Made by a program: the position numbers and the translations under genes. The notes below the pieces were generated by a model. That model was not told where the DNA came from, made no database searches, and was given only the letters and a program-made list of their open reading frames with translations. A stretch of DNA of 64,000 nucleotides from Bog-473 sp052140165 (GTDB taxonomy: Bacteria > Actinomycetota > Acidimicrobiia > Acidimicrobiales > RAAP-2): positions 16,434 through 80,433 of the forward strand of contig JBKQUM010000034.1 in assembly GCA_052140165.1 (NCBI GenBank), in the 5' to 3' direction. Below, one piece after another: positions 15,967 to 24,070 of the stretch. The first letter of the stretch is position 1; each line of letters begins with the position of its first letter.

Positions 15967-16447
15967 GTGCGGCAGGGTCCTCTCTGGGATGTCGAGCACA
16001 GCGCCCTCACCTACTCTCCCTCTCACTCACTCCCGAAATGTCGGTTCGACAGGCCGCGACCTTGAGGGATGGCTTCGACCCTGGGAACAAAGCCCCACCG
16101 CGCATCCAGGCCGCCGGTGTGTGGCGCACGCCTGGAACCGGGTGCTCCGGGGAACGGCCATCGGCACGGCACGCCCCCAGACCCCACGCCGGTCCGGTGA
16201 CGATGCGACGGCGATCGGACGACGGGCACCACGCCACGTTCGACCGCCACGGAATTGTTGCTCGCTGGTTGCGGTGGCCTCTGCAACCGGGGAGCAACGT
16301 TCGAGCAACCGCTCTGACAACACACGGTTGATTAAAGTGGTGTACTCCTGAAACACGCTGATGGCGAATGCGAAATGGGCGTGGTCACCTGGGCCTCAGG
16401 AGAAGAAGTGGCATCTGTCGGAGATGCCACCTGAGGGAGGGGGAAAC
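15967..16447. promoter_or_regulatory. Long control region between response regulator 2 and the sigma factor
   Basis: 481 bases without a convincing gene. The ORFs here are short, Arg-rich and overlapping on both strands, without ribosome sites. The right third (16257-16330) holds a cluster of GTTGC/GCAAC elements described separately, followed by an A+T-richer stretch (GGTTGATTAAAGTGG, near 16326-16340) that is a natural place for a promoter. The region must drive transcription both ways. Confidence 0.5.
16257..16330. promoter_or_regulatory. Cluster of six GTTGC/GCAAC elements
   Basis: Elements at 16257-16261 (GTTGC), 16267-16272 (GGTTGC), 16283-16288 (GCAACC), 16294-16298 (GCAAC), 16305-16310 (GCAACC) and 16326-16330 (GGTTG). 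The second and third lie in an imperfect 13-bp inverted repeat (16260-16272 with 16283-16295). Start-to-start distances are 10, 16, 11, 11 and 21, close to whole or half helical turns. It looks like a multi-site operator upstream of the sigma gene. Confidence 0.5.
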
Positions 16448-17341
16448 GTGGGATCGACGTCACGTCAAGTTTCCACGGCGCACGAGTCGGCCGAGAGAGG
16501 CATCAACGACCTGTGGTCCGAGTTCAAGCGGACCGGGTCACAGACGCTGCGCAACCAGCTGATCATCTTCTACTCGCCGTTCGTCAAGTACGTCGCCAGC
16601 CGCGTCCTGGCCGGCCTGCCCCGGCACTTCGACGAAGAGGATCTCGTGAGCTACGGGATCATCGGGCTCATTGACGCCATCGAGCGCTTCGAGCCCGACC
16701 GCAACCTGCGGTTCGAGACATACGCCATCCCGCGCATCAAGGGGGCGATCATCGACGAACTCCGTTCCATCGACTGGGTGCCCCGGTCAGTACGCACCAA
16801 GGCGCGTGCTGTCGAGCAGGCGTACACGCATCTCGAGGGGACGCTGCGCCGTACGCCGAACGAGGCCGAGGTCGCCGCCGAGCTCGAAATGACCGTCGGC
16901 GAGTTTCACAAGGCACTACGCAAGATCTCCACGGTCGGCATTATGGCTCTCGATGAGACGTTGCGGGGGGGTGAGCGCTCCGAGCGCTCGACGCTCGGCG
17001 AGACGTTGCCCGACCGGTCGCACAGCCCGGTGGACATGCTCGAGGCGAAGGAGTCCAAGGAGGCGCTCGTCAGGGCGGTCGATGGCATGCCCGAGCGGGA
17101 GCGCACCGTCTTGATGATGTACTACTACGACGGCCTCACGCTGACGGAGATCGGTGACGTCCTGGGCGTCACGGAGAGCCGGGTGTGCCAGATCCACACC
17201 AAGGCGCTCCGTCAGCTCCGTTCGAAGTTGGCGGACCGACCCGAGAGCGCCGACCAGCGTGCCGTTGCACGTGCGCCGGAGCGCCGGGTCCACTCGGGCC
17301 GGCGTGACGAGCGGGCACGCCTGCAATTGATCGCCTCCTGA
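16448..17341 (+). CDS. WhiG/FliA-type alternative sigma factor
   Basis: 297 residues from the GTG at 16448, which follows a strong ribosome site (GAGGGAGG); the upstream ATG at 16361 has none. Sigma-70 regions 2, 3 and 4 are present: LPRHFDEEDLVSYGIIGLIDAIERF (region 2, core binding, and -10 recognition with RFETYAIPRIKGAIIDELR), WVPRSVRTKAR (start of region 3), and ERTVLMMYYYDGLTLTEIGDVLGVTESRVCQIH (region 4 helix-turn-helix). This is the FliA/WhiG group: flagellar genes in motile bacteria, spore development in Streptomyces. No flagellar gene is in the window. The C-terminal 40 residues are basic and not conserved. Confidence 0.9.
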   Translation: MGSTSRQVSTAHESAERGINDLWSEFKRTGSQTLRNQLIIFYSPFVKYVASRVLAGLPRHFDEEDLVSYGIIGLIDAIERFEPDRNLRFETYAIPRIKGAIIDELRSIDWVPRSVRTKARAVEQAYTHLEGTLRRTPNEAEVAAELEMTVGEFHKALRKISTVGIMALDETLRGGERSERSTLGETLPDRSHSPVDMLEAKESKEALVRAVDGMPERERTVLMMYYYDGLTLTEIGDVLGVTESRVCQIHTKALRQLRSKLADRPESADQRAVARAPERRVHSGRRDERARLQLIAS

Positions 17342-17480
17342 ACGACTCCTCACTCGCGACGAGCTCCGGCCGCGTAGGACTGCCGGAGCAGCCCGCGACT
17401 GATCGCGTCTCCGGTCGCTCGCGGCCGAGTGGGCCGGTACGGTGGGTCGTACCGCTGTACGAGCCGACAGGAGGGCCGCG

Positions 17481-18881
17481 ATGCCGCTGCACAAGAGGGA
17501 GACCGTCCGGGAGGGGATGCTCGACTCGCTCTACGCCGACCGGGACATGTTGGCCGGCCTCCCCACGCACCACTGCCCCGGCCAGGAGATGCCGCCGCTC
17601 GAGGCGTTCCAGGCGATCTCCGACGAGCTGCTCCTCGACGGCAACGCGCGCCAGAACCTGGCCACCTTCTGCCAGACGTGGGAGGAGCCGCAGATCCACC
17701 AGTTGATGGACCTCTCTATCGACAAGAACCTCATCGACAAGGACGAGTACCCCCAGACGGCCGAGCTCGAGCACCGCTGCGTCTCCATCCTGTCCCACCT
17801 GTGGAACGCGCCCACGACCGAGGATCCGGTCGGCTGTTCGGCCATCGGGTCCTCGGAGGCCTGCATGCTCGGTGGGATGGCGGCCAAGTGGCGCTGGCGG
17901 GCCAAGCGCCGGGCCGCCGGGAAGCCGACCGACAGCCCGAACATGGTGTGCGGGCCCGTCCAGGTGGTCTGGCACAAGTTCGCCAAGTACTGGGACATCG
18001 AGATGCGCGAGATCCCCATGTCACCGGGTCGCTACTGCATGGACGTGGAGCAGATGCTCGAGCGCGTCGACGAGAACACCATCATGGTGGTGCCCACCTT
18101 CGGCGTGACCTACACCGGCGCCTACGAGCCTGTGCTCGCGCTGTCCGAGGCCCTCGACAAGCTCCAGGAGGACACCGGCCTCGACGTCGACATCCACGTG
18201 GACGGGGCCAGCGGCGCCTTCCTGGCCCCGTTCTGCGCCCCGGACATCCTGTGGGACTTCCGGGTCCCGCGGGTCAAGTCCATCAGCACCTCGGGGCACA
18301 AATTCGGGCTGGCGCCACTCGGCGTCGGCTGGGTCCTGTGGCGCGACGCCTCGGAGCTGCCCGACGACCTCATCTTCCACGTGACCTACCTCGGCGGGGA
18401 CATGCCCGTGTTCCAGATCAACTTCTCCCGGCCCGCCGGCCAGATCGTGGCCCAGTACTACAACTTCATCCGCCTGGGGATGGACGGCTACCGCAACGTG
18501 CACACCGCCTGCTACGACACCGGCCAGTTCCTGGCGGCGGAGATCGTCAAGCTCGGCCCGTTCGAGCTGCTGTGCGACTCCGACCCCCTCACGGGGATCC
18601 CCTCGGTGGCCTGGCGCATCCGGCAGGGCGAGGACTCGGGCTACACGCTCTACGACGTCGCCGACCGCCTGCGGACGCGCGGCTGGCAGGTGCCGGCCTA
18701 CCCCTTGACCGGGTCCGTCGCCGACATATCGGTCCAGCGCATCCTGGTGCGGCAGGGCGTGAGCCGGGACCTGGCCGGGCTGCTGCTCGAGGACATGACG
18801 CAGTCCATTTCCCACTTCGACCGCCACCCGGTCACCGTGTCCATGACGAAGGAGGAGTCGGGCGGCTTCAGCCACCTGTAG
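17481..18881 (+). CDS. gadB: Glutamate decarboxylase
   Basis: 466 residues from the ATG at 17481, with AGGAGG six bases before it. PLP-dependent group II decarboxylase: the Lys that binds PLP is in SISTSGHKFG (about residue 275), the substrate Asp region is DIHVDGASGAF, and GSSEACMLGGMAAKW is a typical GadB stretch; HMM-length and termini match bacterial GadB. It converts glutamate to GABA and uses a proton, giving acid resistance or feeding a GABA shunt. No glutamate/GABA antiporter is adjacent. The stop codon lies in a tandem 10-bp repeat. Confidence 0.95.
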   Translation: MPLHKRETVREGMLDSLYADRDMLAGLPTHHCPGQEMPPLEAFQAISDELLLDGNARQNLATFCQTWEEPQIHQLMDLSIDKNLIDKDEYPQTAELEHRCVSILSHLWNAPTTEDPVGCSAIGSSEACMLGGMAAKWRWRAKRRAAGKPTDSPNMVCGPVQVVWHKFAKYWDIEMREIPMSPGRYCMDVEQMLERVDENTIMVVPTFGVTYTGAYEPVLALSEALDKLQEDTGLDVDIHVDGASGAFLAPFCAPDILWDFRVPRVKSISTSGHKFGLAPLGVGWVLWRDASELPDDLIFHVTYLGGDMPVFQINFSRPAGQIVAQYYNFIRLGMDGYRNVHTACYDTGQFLAAEIVKLGPFELLCDSDPLTGIPSVAWRIRQGEDSGYTLYDVADRLRTRGWQVPAYPLTGSVADISVQRILVRQGVSRDLAGLLLEDMTQSISHFDRHPVTVSMTKEESGGFSHL

Positions 18882-18900
18882 GCACCTGTAGCCACCTGTA
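18871..18900 (+). repeat. Three tandem 10-bp repeats across the gadB stop
   Basis: GCCACCTGTA, GGCACCTGTA, GCCACCTGTA: three units differing at one base. The gadB stop codon TAG spans 18879-18881, at the junction of the first two units. As the unit is not a multiple of three, copy-number change would alter the sequence only after the stop. Confidence 0.85.
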
Positions 18901-18904
18901 GCGG

Positions 18905-20077
18905 TCAGGAGAGGGGTGCGCCGGCCGGCGCCGCCACGTCCATCGACCAGTCGACGTGCAGGGGGCGCCGGCGCACGAAGCGCGGCTTTCCGACTTCGGC
19001 CGGGCGGTCTGTCGTCCAGGGCGAGGAGTAGGCGGAGGTGAGGCCGGCCAGGGCCCGCAGTGCGGGGTCGTAGGCGGAGCGGATCCGGGCGAAACGGCGC
19101 CATCCCTCCTCCTCGCGGCCCGGGTCGAGCACGAGGATGGGAGCCACGGCGGCCATGGCGGCGAGGTACTCGTCCCGGCCGATGCTGATGGGCGGCGCGG
19201 GCTCCCCGAAGTGCGGGGTGAGCTCGGCCAGCCTCGTCGGCTGGGGGAGCGGGATGTTGGCCGCCCTGGCGATGCGCACGACGAGCGGCAGCCCGTAGAC
19301 GAGGATCAGCAGGGGCCCCTTCTCCACGTCCGCGTAGACCTCGCCGGCCTCCGTCTCCGACGCCGACACGACCAGCGCGGCGGCGTCGAGCAAGGTCCCG
19401 ACGGTGGCGACCCACGAATGGTCGGTGTCGGTCTCGGGGAAGTAGGAGAGGATCGGGAAGGCGGCGTGGGTCTGCTCGAGGTCGAGCATCCAGTCGGCCT
19501 GGGTCTTCCAGAAGTCGGGGTTGTCGAGGACTCCCGTGCGGTGCAGCGTCAGCAGGAGATCGGTGGCACAGGGGGGCGCCCCAGCGACGGGGCGCAGCCT
19601 GATGATGCCCTTCTCGCGCCCGTTGTAGGCCGAGAAGATGGTCGGGAGGTAGCTGATGAGGAGGGCGACCAGCCCGAGCCCGATCGTGGCCTCAATGAAG
19701 GCGAGCCAGATGCGGCCCGTCCCGTCCGGCTTGGAGAACCCGAGCGTCGTGAGGGAGGAGCCGCTGATCTCGAACGCCTTCTGAATCGTCAGGCTGCCCG
19801 TGCCCCAGAAAACGAAGGTGAAGGCGACGACCATGAGGAGCATCCAGACCAGCGGGAGGCTCACGAGGGCGACCGGCGCGTAGAGCGCCCGCAGCGCCTT
19901 GGCCAACGACCCGCTGCGCCACCGGCGCACGAGGATGCGGTACACCAGCGCGAAGACGGCCTGGGACAGCCGGGGGAACCCCCCTTGGGGCAGCACCACG
20001 GTCTTGAGCGCCGAGCCCAGGATGGCGAGGACGACGAGGGTGCCGAAGAGCAGGGACAGGATGTGGAGGGCGATCAT
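18905..20077 (-). CDS. Membrane protein resembling a two-pore potassium channel
   Basis: 390 residues. Hydrophobic helices at about 5-25, 70-95 and 128-150; between the last two is a pore-like loop, AFEISGSSLTTLGFSKPDG, where K+ channels have TTVGYGD or TTLGFGD. Here the motif reads TTLGFS, so the second Gly-Asp is lost. The C-terminal 220 residues are soluble, alpha-helical and Asp/Glu-rich, with no nucleotide-binding (TrkA) signature. It could be an ion channel with altered selectivity or a related membrane sensor. It is on the opposite strand from gadB, ends 24 bases from it, and may or may not be functionally linked. Confidence 0.6.
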   Translation of the reverse strand: MIALHILSLLFGTLVVLAILGSALKTVVLPQGGFPRLSQAVFALVYRILVRRWRSGSLAKALRALYAPVALVSLPLVWMLLMVVAFTFVFWGTGSLTIQKAFEISGSSLTTLGFSKPDGTGRIWLAFIEATIGLGLVALLISYLPTIFSAYNGREKGIIRLRPVAGAPPCATDLLLTLHRTGVLDNPDFWKTQADWMLDLEQTHAAFPILSYFPETDTDHSWVATVGTLLDAAALVVSASETEAGEVYADVEKGPLLILVYGLPLVVRIARAANIPLPQPTRLAELTPHFGEPAPPISIGRDEYLAAMAAVAPILVLDPGREEEGWRRFARIRSAYDPALRALAGLTSAYSSPWTTDRPAEVGKPRFVRRRPLHVDWSMDVAAPAGAPLS

Positions 20078-20125
20078 GACCTTCGGCGCGCCGCGCGGGT
20101 GCTGCGGACCGCCCGAACGCTACCG

Positions 20126-20139
20126 GGCGGCGCGCCGCC
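20126..20139. repeat. 14-bp perfect palindrome
   Basis: GGCGGCGCGCCGCC reads the same on both strands. It lies between the DUF1269-like gene (stop at 20166, minus) and the next minus-strand gene (start 20077). It could fold into a terminator-like hairpin, but in DNA this GC-rich such palindromes arise easily and no T-run follows. Confidence 0.25.
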
Positions 20140-20165
20140 TGGGTCGGGCCCCTGCCCGCGGGCCT

Positions 20166-20675
20166 TCAGGAGAGCTCCTGCGCCGCCTCCTGGACGGCCT
20201 TGTCGACGTCCTTCTTGTCGACCTGCAGCTCCTTGGACACCTTCTTCTGCGCCTTCAGCCCGGCCTTCTCCACATAGGACTCAATGGTCGTCTCGCCGAC
20301 GATGACCAGGGCGGCCTCGCCGGCGTCGATGGCGTCGCCGAACTCCTTCACGTCGGCCCGCGACATGCCCTTCCAGAGGTGGCCACTGACACCCCCGATG
20401 GCCGCGCCGACCACGGCGGAGCCGATGATGGAGGGCGGGAACAGGATGCCCACCAGTGCGCCGACCCCGGCACCGCCCCAGGCCCCGTGGCGGGTCGTGG
20501 TCTCGTCCTTGTTCACGTGGACCTTGCCCAAGTCGTCCTTGGTCACCACCGCGGCGTCGTAGGTGCCGACTGCCCCCACGGCGTGGAGGTCCTTGACGAC
20601 GTCATAGTCGGCGCGGGCGTCGACCTCGCTGGCGTACGTCCCGATGTAGATGAAGACACCGTCTGCCTTGGACAT
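20166..20675 (-). CDS. DUF1269-like small membrane-associated protein
   Basis: 169 residues from the ATG at 20675, preceded by AAAGGAG. The centre (about 65-105) is a Gly/Ala-rich hydrophobic hairpin (GAWGGAGVGALVGILFPPS, then VVGAAIGGVSGH) as in the DUF1269 family and some glycine-zipper proteins. Flanks are polar; the N-terminal part (IYIGTYASEVDARADYDVVKDL) resembles a ferredoxin-like domain and the C-terminus is Lys/Glu-rich. Function of the family is unknown; stress induction has been suggested for related proteins. Divergent from fhs. Confidence 0.7.
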   Translation of the reverse strand: MSKADGVFIYIGTYASEVDARADYDVVKDLHAVGAVGTYDAAVVTKDDLGKVHVNKDETTTRHGAWGGAGVGALVGILFPPSIIGSAVVGAAIGGVSGHLWKGMSRADVKEFGDAIDAGEAALVIVGETTIESYVEKAGLKAQKKVSKELQVDKKDVDKAVQEAAQELS

Positions 20676-20827
20676 GGCAACGCTCCTTTCAGCGCCCGCG
20701 GCACGACGGGCGCGCCGCACACTCCTGGTGGGGCCACTCTTCCCGGCGGGAGCCGTGCATGCGTAGGGCCTTTGGTCACATTCCCCTCTCGGCGGCCGGT
20801 CGCCGGGGTCTGGCATGATCCCTCACG

Positions 20828-22525
20828 GTGCCTGTGCCCCCGGCCATCGAGATCGCGCGGCGTGCGACCCTCCGCCCGGTCGCCGACATCGCCGCACAGA
20901 TGGGCATCTCCCCCGAGCTCCTGGAGCCCTACGGCAACCACGTGGCCAAGGTGAGCCTCGATGCCGTCGAGGCCCTGGCGGACCGGCCGCAGGCCCGCTA
21001 TGTCGTGGTGACGGCGGTCACCCCGACGCCGCTCGGGGAGGGCAAGACGACGACGACGGTCGGCCTCGGCCAGGCTCTGGCCTGCGTCGGACGGCAGGCC
21101 ACCGTGGCCATCCGCCAGGCCTCCATGGGCCCCACCTTCGGGATCAAGGGCGGCGCCGCCGGCGGCGGGTACAGCCAGGTGGTCCCCTTCGAGAACCTCA
21201 ACCTCCACCTGACCGGCGACCTGCACGCGGTCACGGCGGCCAACAATCTCCTGGCGGCCATGGTGGACAACCACCTCTACAACGCGAACGCGCTGGGGAT
21301 CGACCCGCACGGGATCACGTGGAAGCGCGTCCTGGACGTCAACGACCGATCGTTGCGCAACATCGTCAGCGGCCTCGGTTCCGGGCTGGACGGCATTCCG
21401 CGGGAGACGGGGTTCGACATCACGGCGGCCTCCGAGGTGATGGCCGTCCTCGCGTTGACCTGCTCGCTGCAGAATCTGCGCGAGCGCATGGGCCGCATCG
21501 TCGCCGGCTACACCAAGGCTGGGGAGCCGGTGTCGGCGGAGCAGCTGAAGGCCGCCGGGGCCATGACGGTGATCATGCGTGATGCCATCAAGCCCAACCT
21601 CTTGCAGACGCTCGAGAACACCCCCGTGCTGGTCCATGCCGGCCCCTTCGGCAACATCGCCCACGGCAATTCGTCGGTGGTGGCCGACCTGATCGGGATC
21701 CACGCCGGCGAGTACCTGGTGACGGAGGCCGGGTTCGGCGCCGACATGGGGGCCGAGCGCTTCTTCAACATCAAGTGCCGGACCTCGGGCCTGGCGCCCG
21801 ACGCCGCGGTCGTGGTCACCACGGTGCGGGCGATGAAGCTGCACTCCGGCCGGCACCGGGTCGTTGCCGGACGCCCGCTGCCGCCGGCCATGCTGGAGGA
21901 GAACCCCGAGGAGGTGCAGCTCGGTGCCCCCAACCTGCTGGCCCATCTCGCCATCGTGCGCCGTCACGGGGTGACCCCCGTGGTCGCCATCAACGCGATC
22001 GACGGTGACTTCCCCTCCGAGCACGCCGCCATCCGGCAGATCGCCGCCTCGGTGGGGGTGCGTGCCGCGGTCTGCACGCATTTCGTGGACGGCGGCAAGG
22101 GCGCGGTGGAGCTGGCCGAGGCGGTGGTCGAGGCCGCAGCCGAGCCGGGCGAGTTCCGCATGCTCTACGACGACGAAGCGACCTTGCGCGAGAAGGTCGA
22201 GGCCATCGCCACGGAGGTCTACGGCGCCGACGGGGTCGACTACCTGCCGGAGGCGGCGAGCCAGCTCGACACCTACGAGCGGGCGGGCTTCGGCTCCCTC
22301 CCGGTCTGCATCGCCAAGACCCACCTGTCAATCTCGTCGGATCCGAAGCTCCTGGGCGCCCCGCGGGGCTGGCGTCTGCCCGTGCGAGAGGCGCGGGCCA
22401 ACGTGGGGGCCGGCTTCGTGTATCTGGTCAGCGGCGACATGCGCACCATGCCCGGGCTCTCGCACAGCCCTGCCGCCGAACGGATCGACATCGACGGGGA
22501 CGGCAACGTGGTGGGCCTCTACTGA
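20828..22525 (+). CDS. fhs: Formate--tetrahydrofolate ligase
   Basis: 565 residues, GTG start. The ATP-binding P-loop is TPTPLGEGKTTTTVGLGQAL at about residue 65-84. Other family landmarks are RQASMGPTFGIKGGAAGGGY, the THF region (DPHGITWKRVLDVNDR), and EAGFGADMGAERF. The enzyme joins formate to tetrahydrofolate with ATP, giving 10-formyl-THF for purines and formyl-Met or for formate assimilation. Length matches the normal 555-560. FolD and other one-carbon genes are not adjacent. It is followed after 15 bases by an acyl-CoA dehydrogenase with its own ribosome site. Confidence 0.96.
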   Translation: MPVPPAIEIARRATLRPVADIAAQMGISPELLEPYGNHVAKVSLDAVEALADRPQARYVVVTAVTPTPLGEGKTTTTVGLGQALACVGRQATVAIRQASMGPTFGIKGGAAGGGYSQVVPFENLNLHLTGDLHAVTAANNLLAAMVDNHLYNANALGIDPHGITWKRVLDVNDRSLRNIVSGLGSGLDGIPRETGFDITAASEVMAVLALTCSLQNLRERMGRIVAGYTKAGEPVSAEQLKAAGAMTVIMRDAIKPNLLQTLENTPVLVHAGPFGNIAHGNSSVVADLIGIHAGEYLVTEAGFGADMGAERFFNIKCRTSGLAPDAAVVVTTVRAMKLHSGRHRVVAGRPLPPAMLEENPEEVQLGAPNLLAHLAIVRRHGVTPVVAINAIDGDFPSEHAAIRQIAASVGVRAAVCTHFVDGGKGAVELAEAVVEAAAEPGEFRMLYDDEATLREKVEAIATEVYGADGVDYLPEAASQLDTYERAGFGSLPVCIAKTHLSISSDPKLLGAPRGWRLPVREARANVGAGFVYLVSGDMRTMPGLSHSPAAERIDIDGDGNVVGLY

Positions 22526-22540
22526 GGCCGGGAGGAGCAC

Positions 22541-23776
22541 ATGGCCATCGACTTCACCCTCGCTCCCGAACACGAGGAGATCAGGGCTCGCGTGCGAACC
22601 TTCATCCGCGACACGGTGCAGCCCAGGATCGAGGGCTTCGACGACGAGGGGAAGGTCACGTCGCGCCGCGAGTACCTCGTCACCATCGTGGAGCTGCGCG
22701 AGGAAGCCAAGAGGGCCGGACTGTGGCTGCCCCACATGCCCAAGGAGTGGGGCGGCCTGGGCCTGGGGCACGTGGAGCTGGCCATGGTGCAGTCCGAGGC
22801 CGGCAAGACCCGGCTCGGGCCATGGATCCTCAACTGCATGGCGCCCGACGAGGGCAACATGCACACGCTTCTGCACTGGGGCACCGAGACGCAGAAGGAG
22901 AACTATCTGCGGCGGCTCTGCGAGGGCACCGCCATGTCGTGCTTCGCGATGACCGAGCCCGAGGTGGCGGGCTCCGACCCGACGCTCATTCAGACCAGGG
23001 CCGAGAAGGACGGGGAGGAGTGGATCATCAACGGCCACAAGTGGTTCATCTCGAACGCGCGTCGGGCCCAGTTCGCCATCCTGGTGGCCCGGACCGAGCC
23101 CGACGTCCCCGCGGGCTCCCGCGGCGCCAACACGGCATTCCTCGTGGACCTCCCGGCGGAGGGCTGGCGTGACGTGCGCGAGGTGGAGACGATGCACGGT
23201 TCGACCGGCCATTCCGAAATCGTCATCGAGGACCTCCGAGTGCACGACTCACAGATCCTCGGTGGCCGCGGCAACGGCCACCGGCTGGGACAGTACCGGC
23301 TGGGTCCCGCCCGTCTGGCTCACTGCATGCGCTGGATCGCCCAGGCCGAGACGGCGCTCGACATGATGGTGGACCGCTCCCTCAACCGCTACTCGCACGG
23401 CTCCCTCCTGGCCGAGAAGCAGGGCGTGCAGTGGCTCATCGCCGACTCGGCCATGGAGCTGTACCAGTGCAAGCTCATGGTGCTCCATGCGGCCTACAAG
23501 ATCGACCGCGGCGAGGAGTTCCGGACCGAGGTGTCCATGACCAAGCATTTCGTGGCGAACAGCCTCAATCGCATCATCGACCGGTCCGTGCAGGTCCACG
23601 GCGCACTCGGCTACTCGACGGACACCCCTCTGGCCTCCATGTTGCAGCACGCCCGCTGGGCGCGATTCGCCGATGGGGCCGACGAGATCCATCAGATGCG
23701 CATCGCCGAGCGGACGATCGCGGCCTACCGGGACACGGGGTCGACCTGGGCCGCCACCGGCGGCCTCCCGGTCTGA
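22541..23776 (+). CDS. Acyl-CoA dehydrogenase, ACAD10/11-like
   Basis: 411 residues; GGGAGGAG stands three bases before the ATG. FAD-binding features: CFAMTEPEVAGSDPTLIQTRAEKDG (strand around the flavin), INGHKWFISNA, and near the C-terminus VHGALGYSTDTPLASMLQHAR then DGADEIHQMRIAERTI. The C-terminal DGADEIH (instead of EGT-x-EI) is characteristic of the ACAD10/ACAD11 branch. Human ACAD11 acts with an aminoglycoside-phosphotransferase-like kinase on 4-hydroxy acids; an APH-like kinase occurs at 35492 but is not adjacent. Substrate is therefore open. Confidence 0.9.
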   Translation: MAIDFTLAPEHEEIRARVRTFIRDTVQPRIEGFDDEGKVTSRREYLVTIVELREEAKRAGLWLPHMPKEWGGLGLGHVELAMVQSEAGKTRLGPWILNCMAPDEGNMHTLLHWGTETQKENYLRRLCEGTAMSCFAMTEPEVAGSDPTLIQTRAEKDGEEWIINGHKWFISNARRAQFAILVARTEPDVPAGSRGANTAFLVDLPAEGWRDVREVETMHGSTGHSEIVIEDLRVHDSQILGGRGNGHRLGQYRLGPARLAHCMRWIAQAETALDMMVDRSLNRYSHGSLLAEKQGVQWLIADSAMELYQCKLMVLHAAYKIDRGEEFRTEVSMTKHFVANSLNRIIDRSVQVHGALGYSTDTPLASMLQHARWARFADGADEIHQMRIAERTIAAYRDTGSTWAATGGLPV

Positions 23777-23782
23777 GATCCG

Positions 23783-24070
23783 GTGGGCTGCCTCCTCGCA
23801 CTCCTCGCGGCCATTTCGCCCCGCTTCGTGATCTTCCTGCTCTGGGTCTTCACGGACCGGCTCGCCATCGCTTTCCGCTCGGGGTGGGAGGGCGTGCTCG
23901 GCTTCCTCCTGCTGCCGTACACGACGCTGTTCTACGCGCTGGTCTACGCACCCGGGAAGGGTGTCGACGCGTTCGGCTGGGTGATCGTGGCGGTCGGCGT
24001 GCTGATCGATCTCTCCTCCCTGACCTTCGGCTCGCGGGCGCGCCGGCGCCGGGCCAGGGCCGAGAACTAG
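23783..24070 (+). CDS. Small membrane protein of unknown function
   Basis: 95 residues from a GTG six bases after the acyl-CoA dehydrogenase stop, so probably co-transcribed. Three hydrophobic helices (about 2-22, 38-57, 63-80) and a very basic C-terminal tail (SRARRRRARAEN) that should face the cytoplasm. I do not recognise a family, but the helix pattern with LLLPYTTLFYALVY resembles small uncharacterised actinobacterial membrane proteins. Its TAG stop shares bases with the tsaD stop on the other strand. Confidence 0.65.
   Translation: MGCLLALLAAISPRFVIFLLWVFTDRLAIAFRSGWEGVLGFLLLPYTTLFYALVYAPGKGVDAFGWVIVAVGVLIDLSSLTFGSRARRRRARAEN

Noticed and set aside
20078..20165. GC-rich palindromes between the channel-like and DUF1269-like genes as a definite terminator
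   Set aside because: Self-complementary runs of G and C are expected by chance at this composition and no T-run follows; kept only as a low-confidence repeat.
20543..22324. A 593-codon minus-strand frame opposite fhs
   Set aside because: Shadow of fhs; no domains, and fhs is certain.
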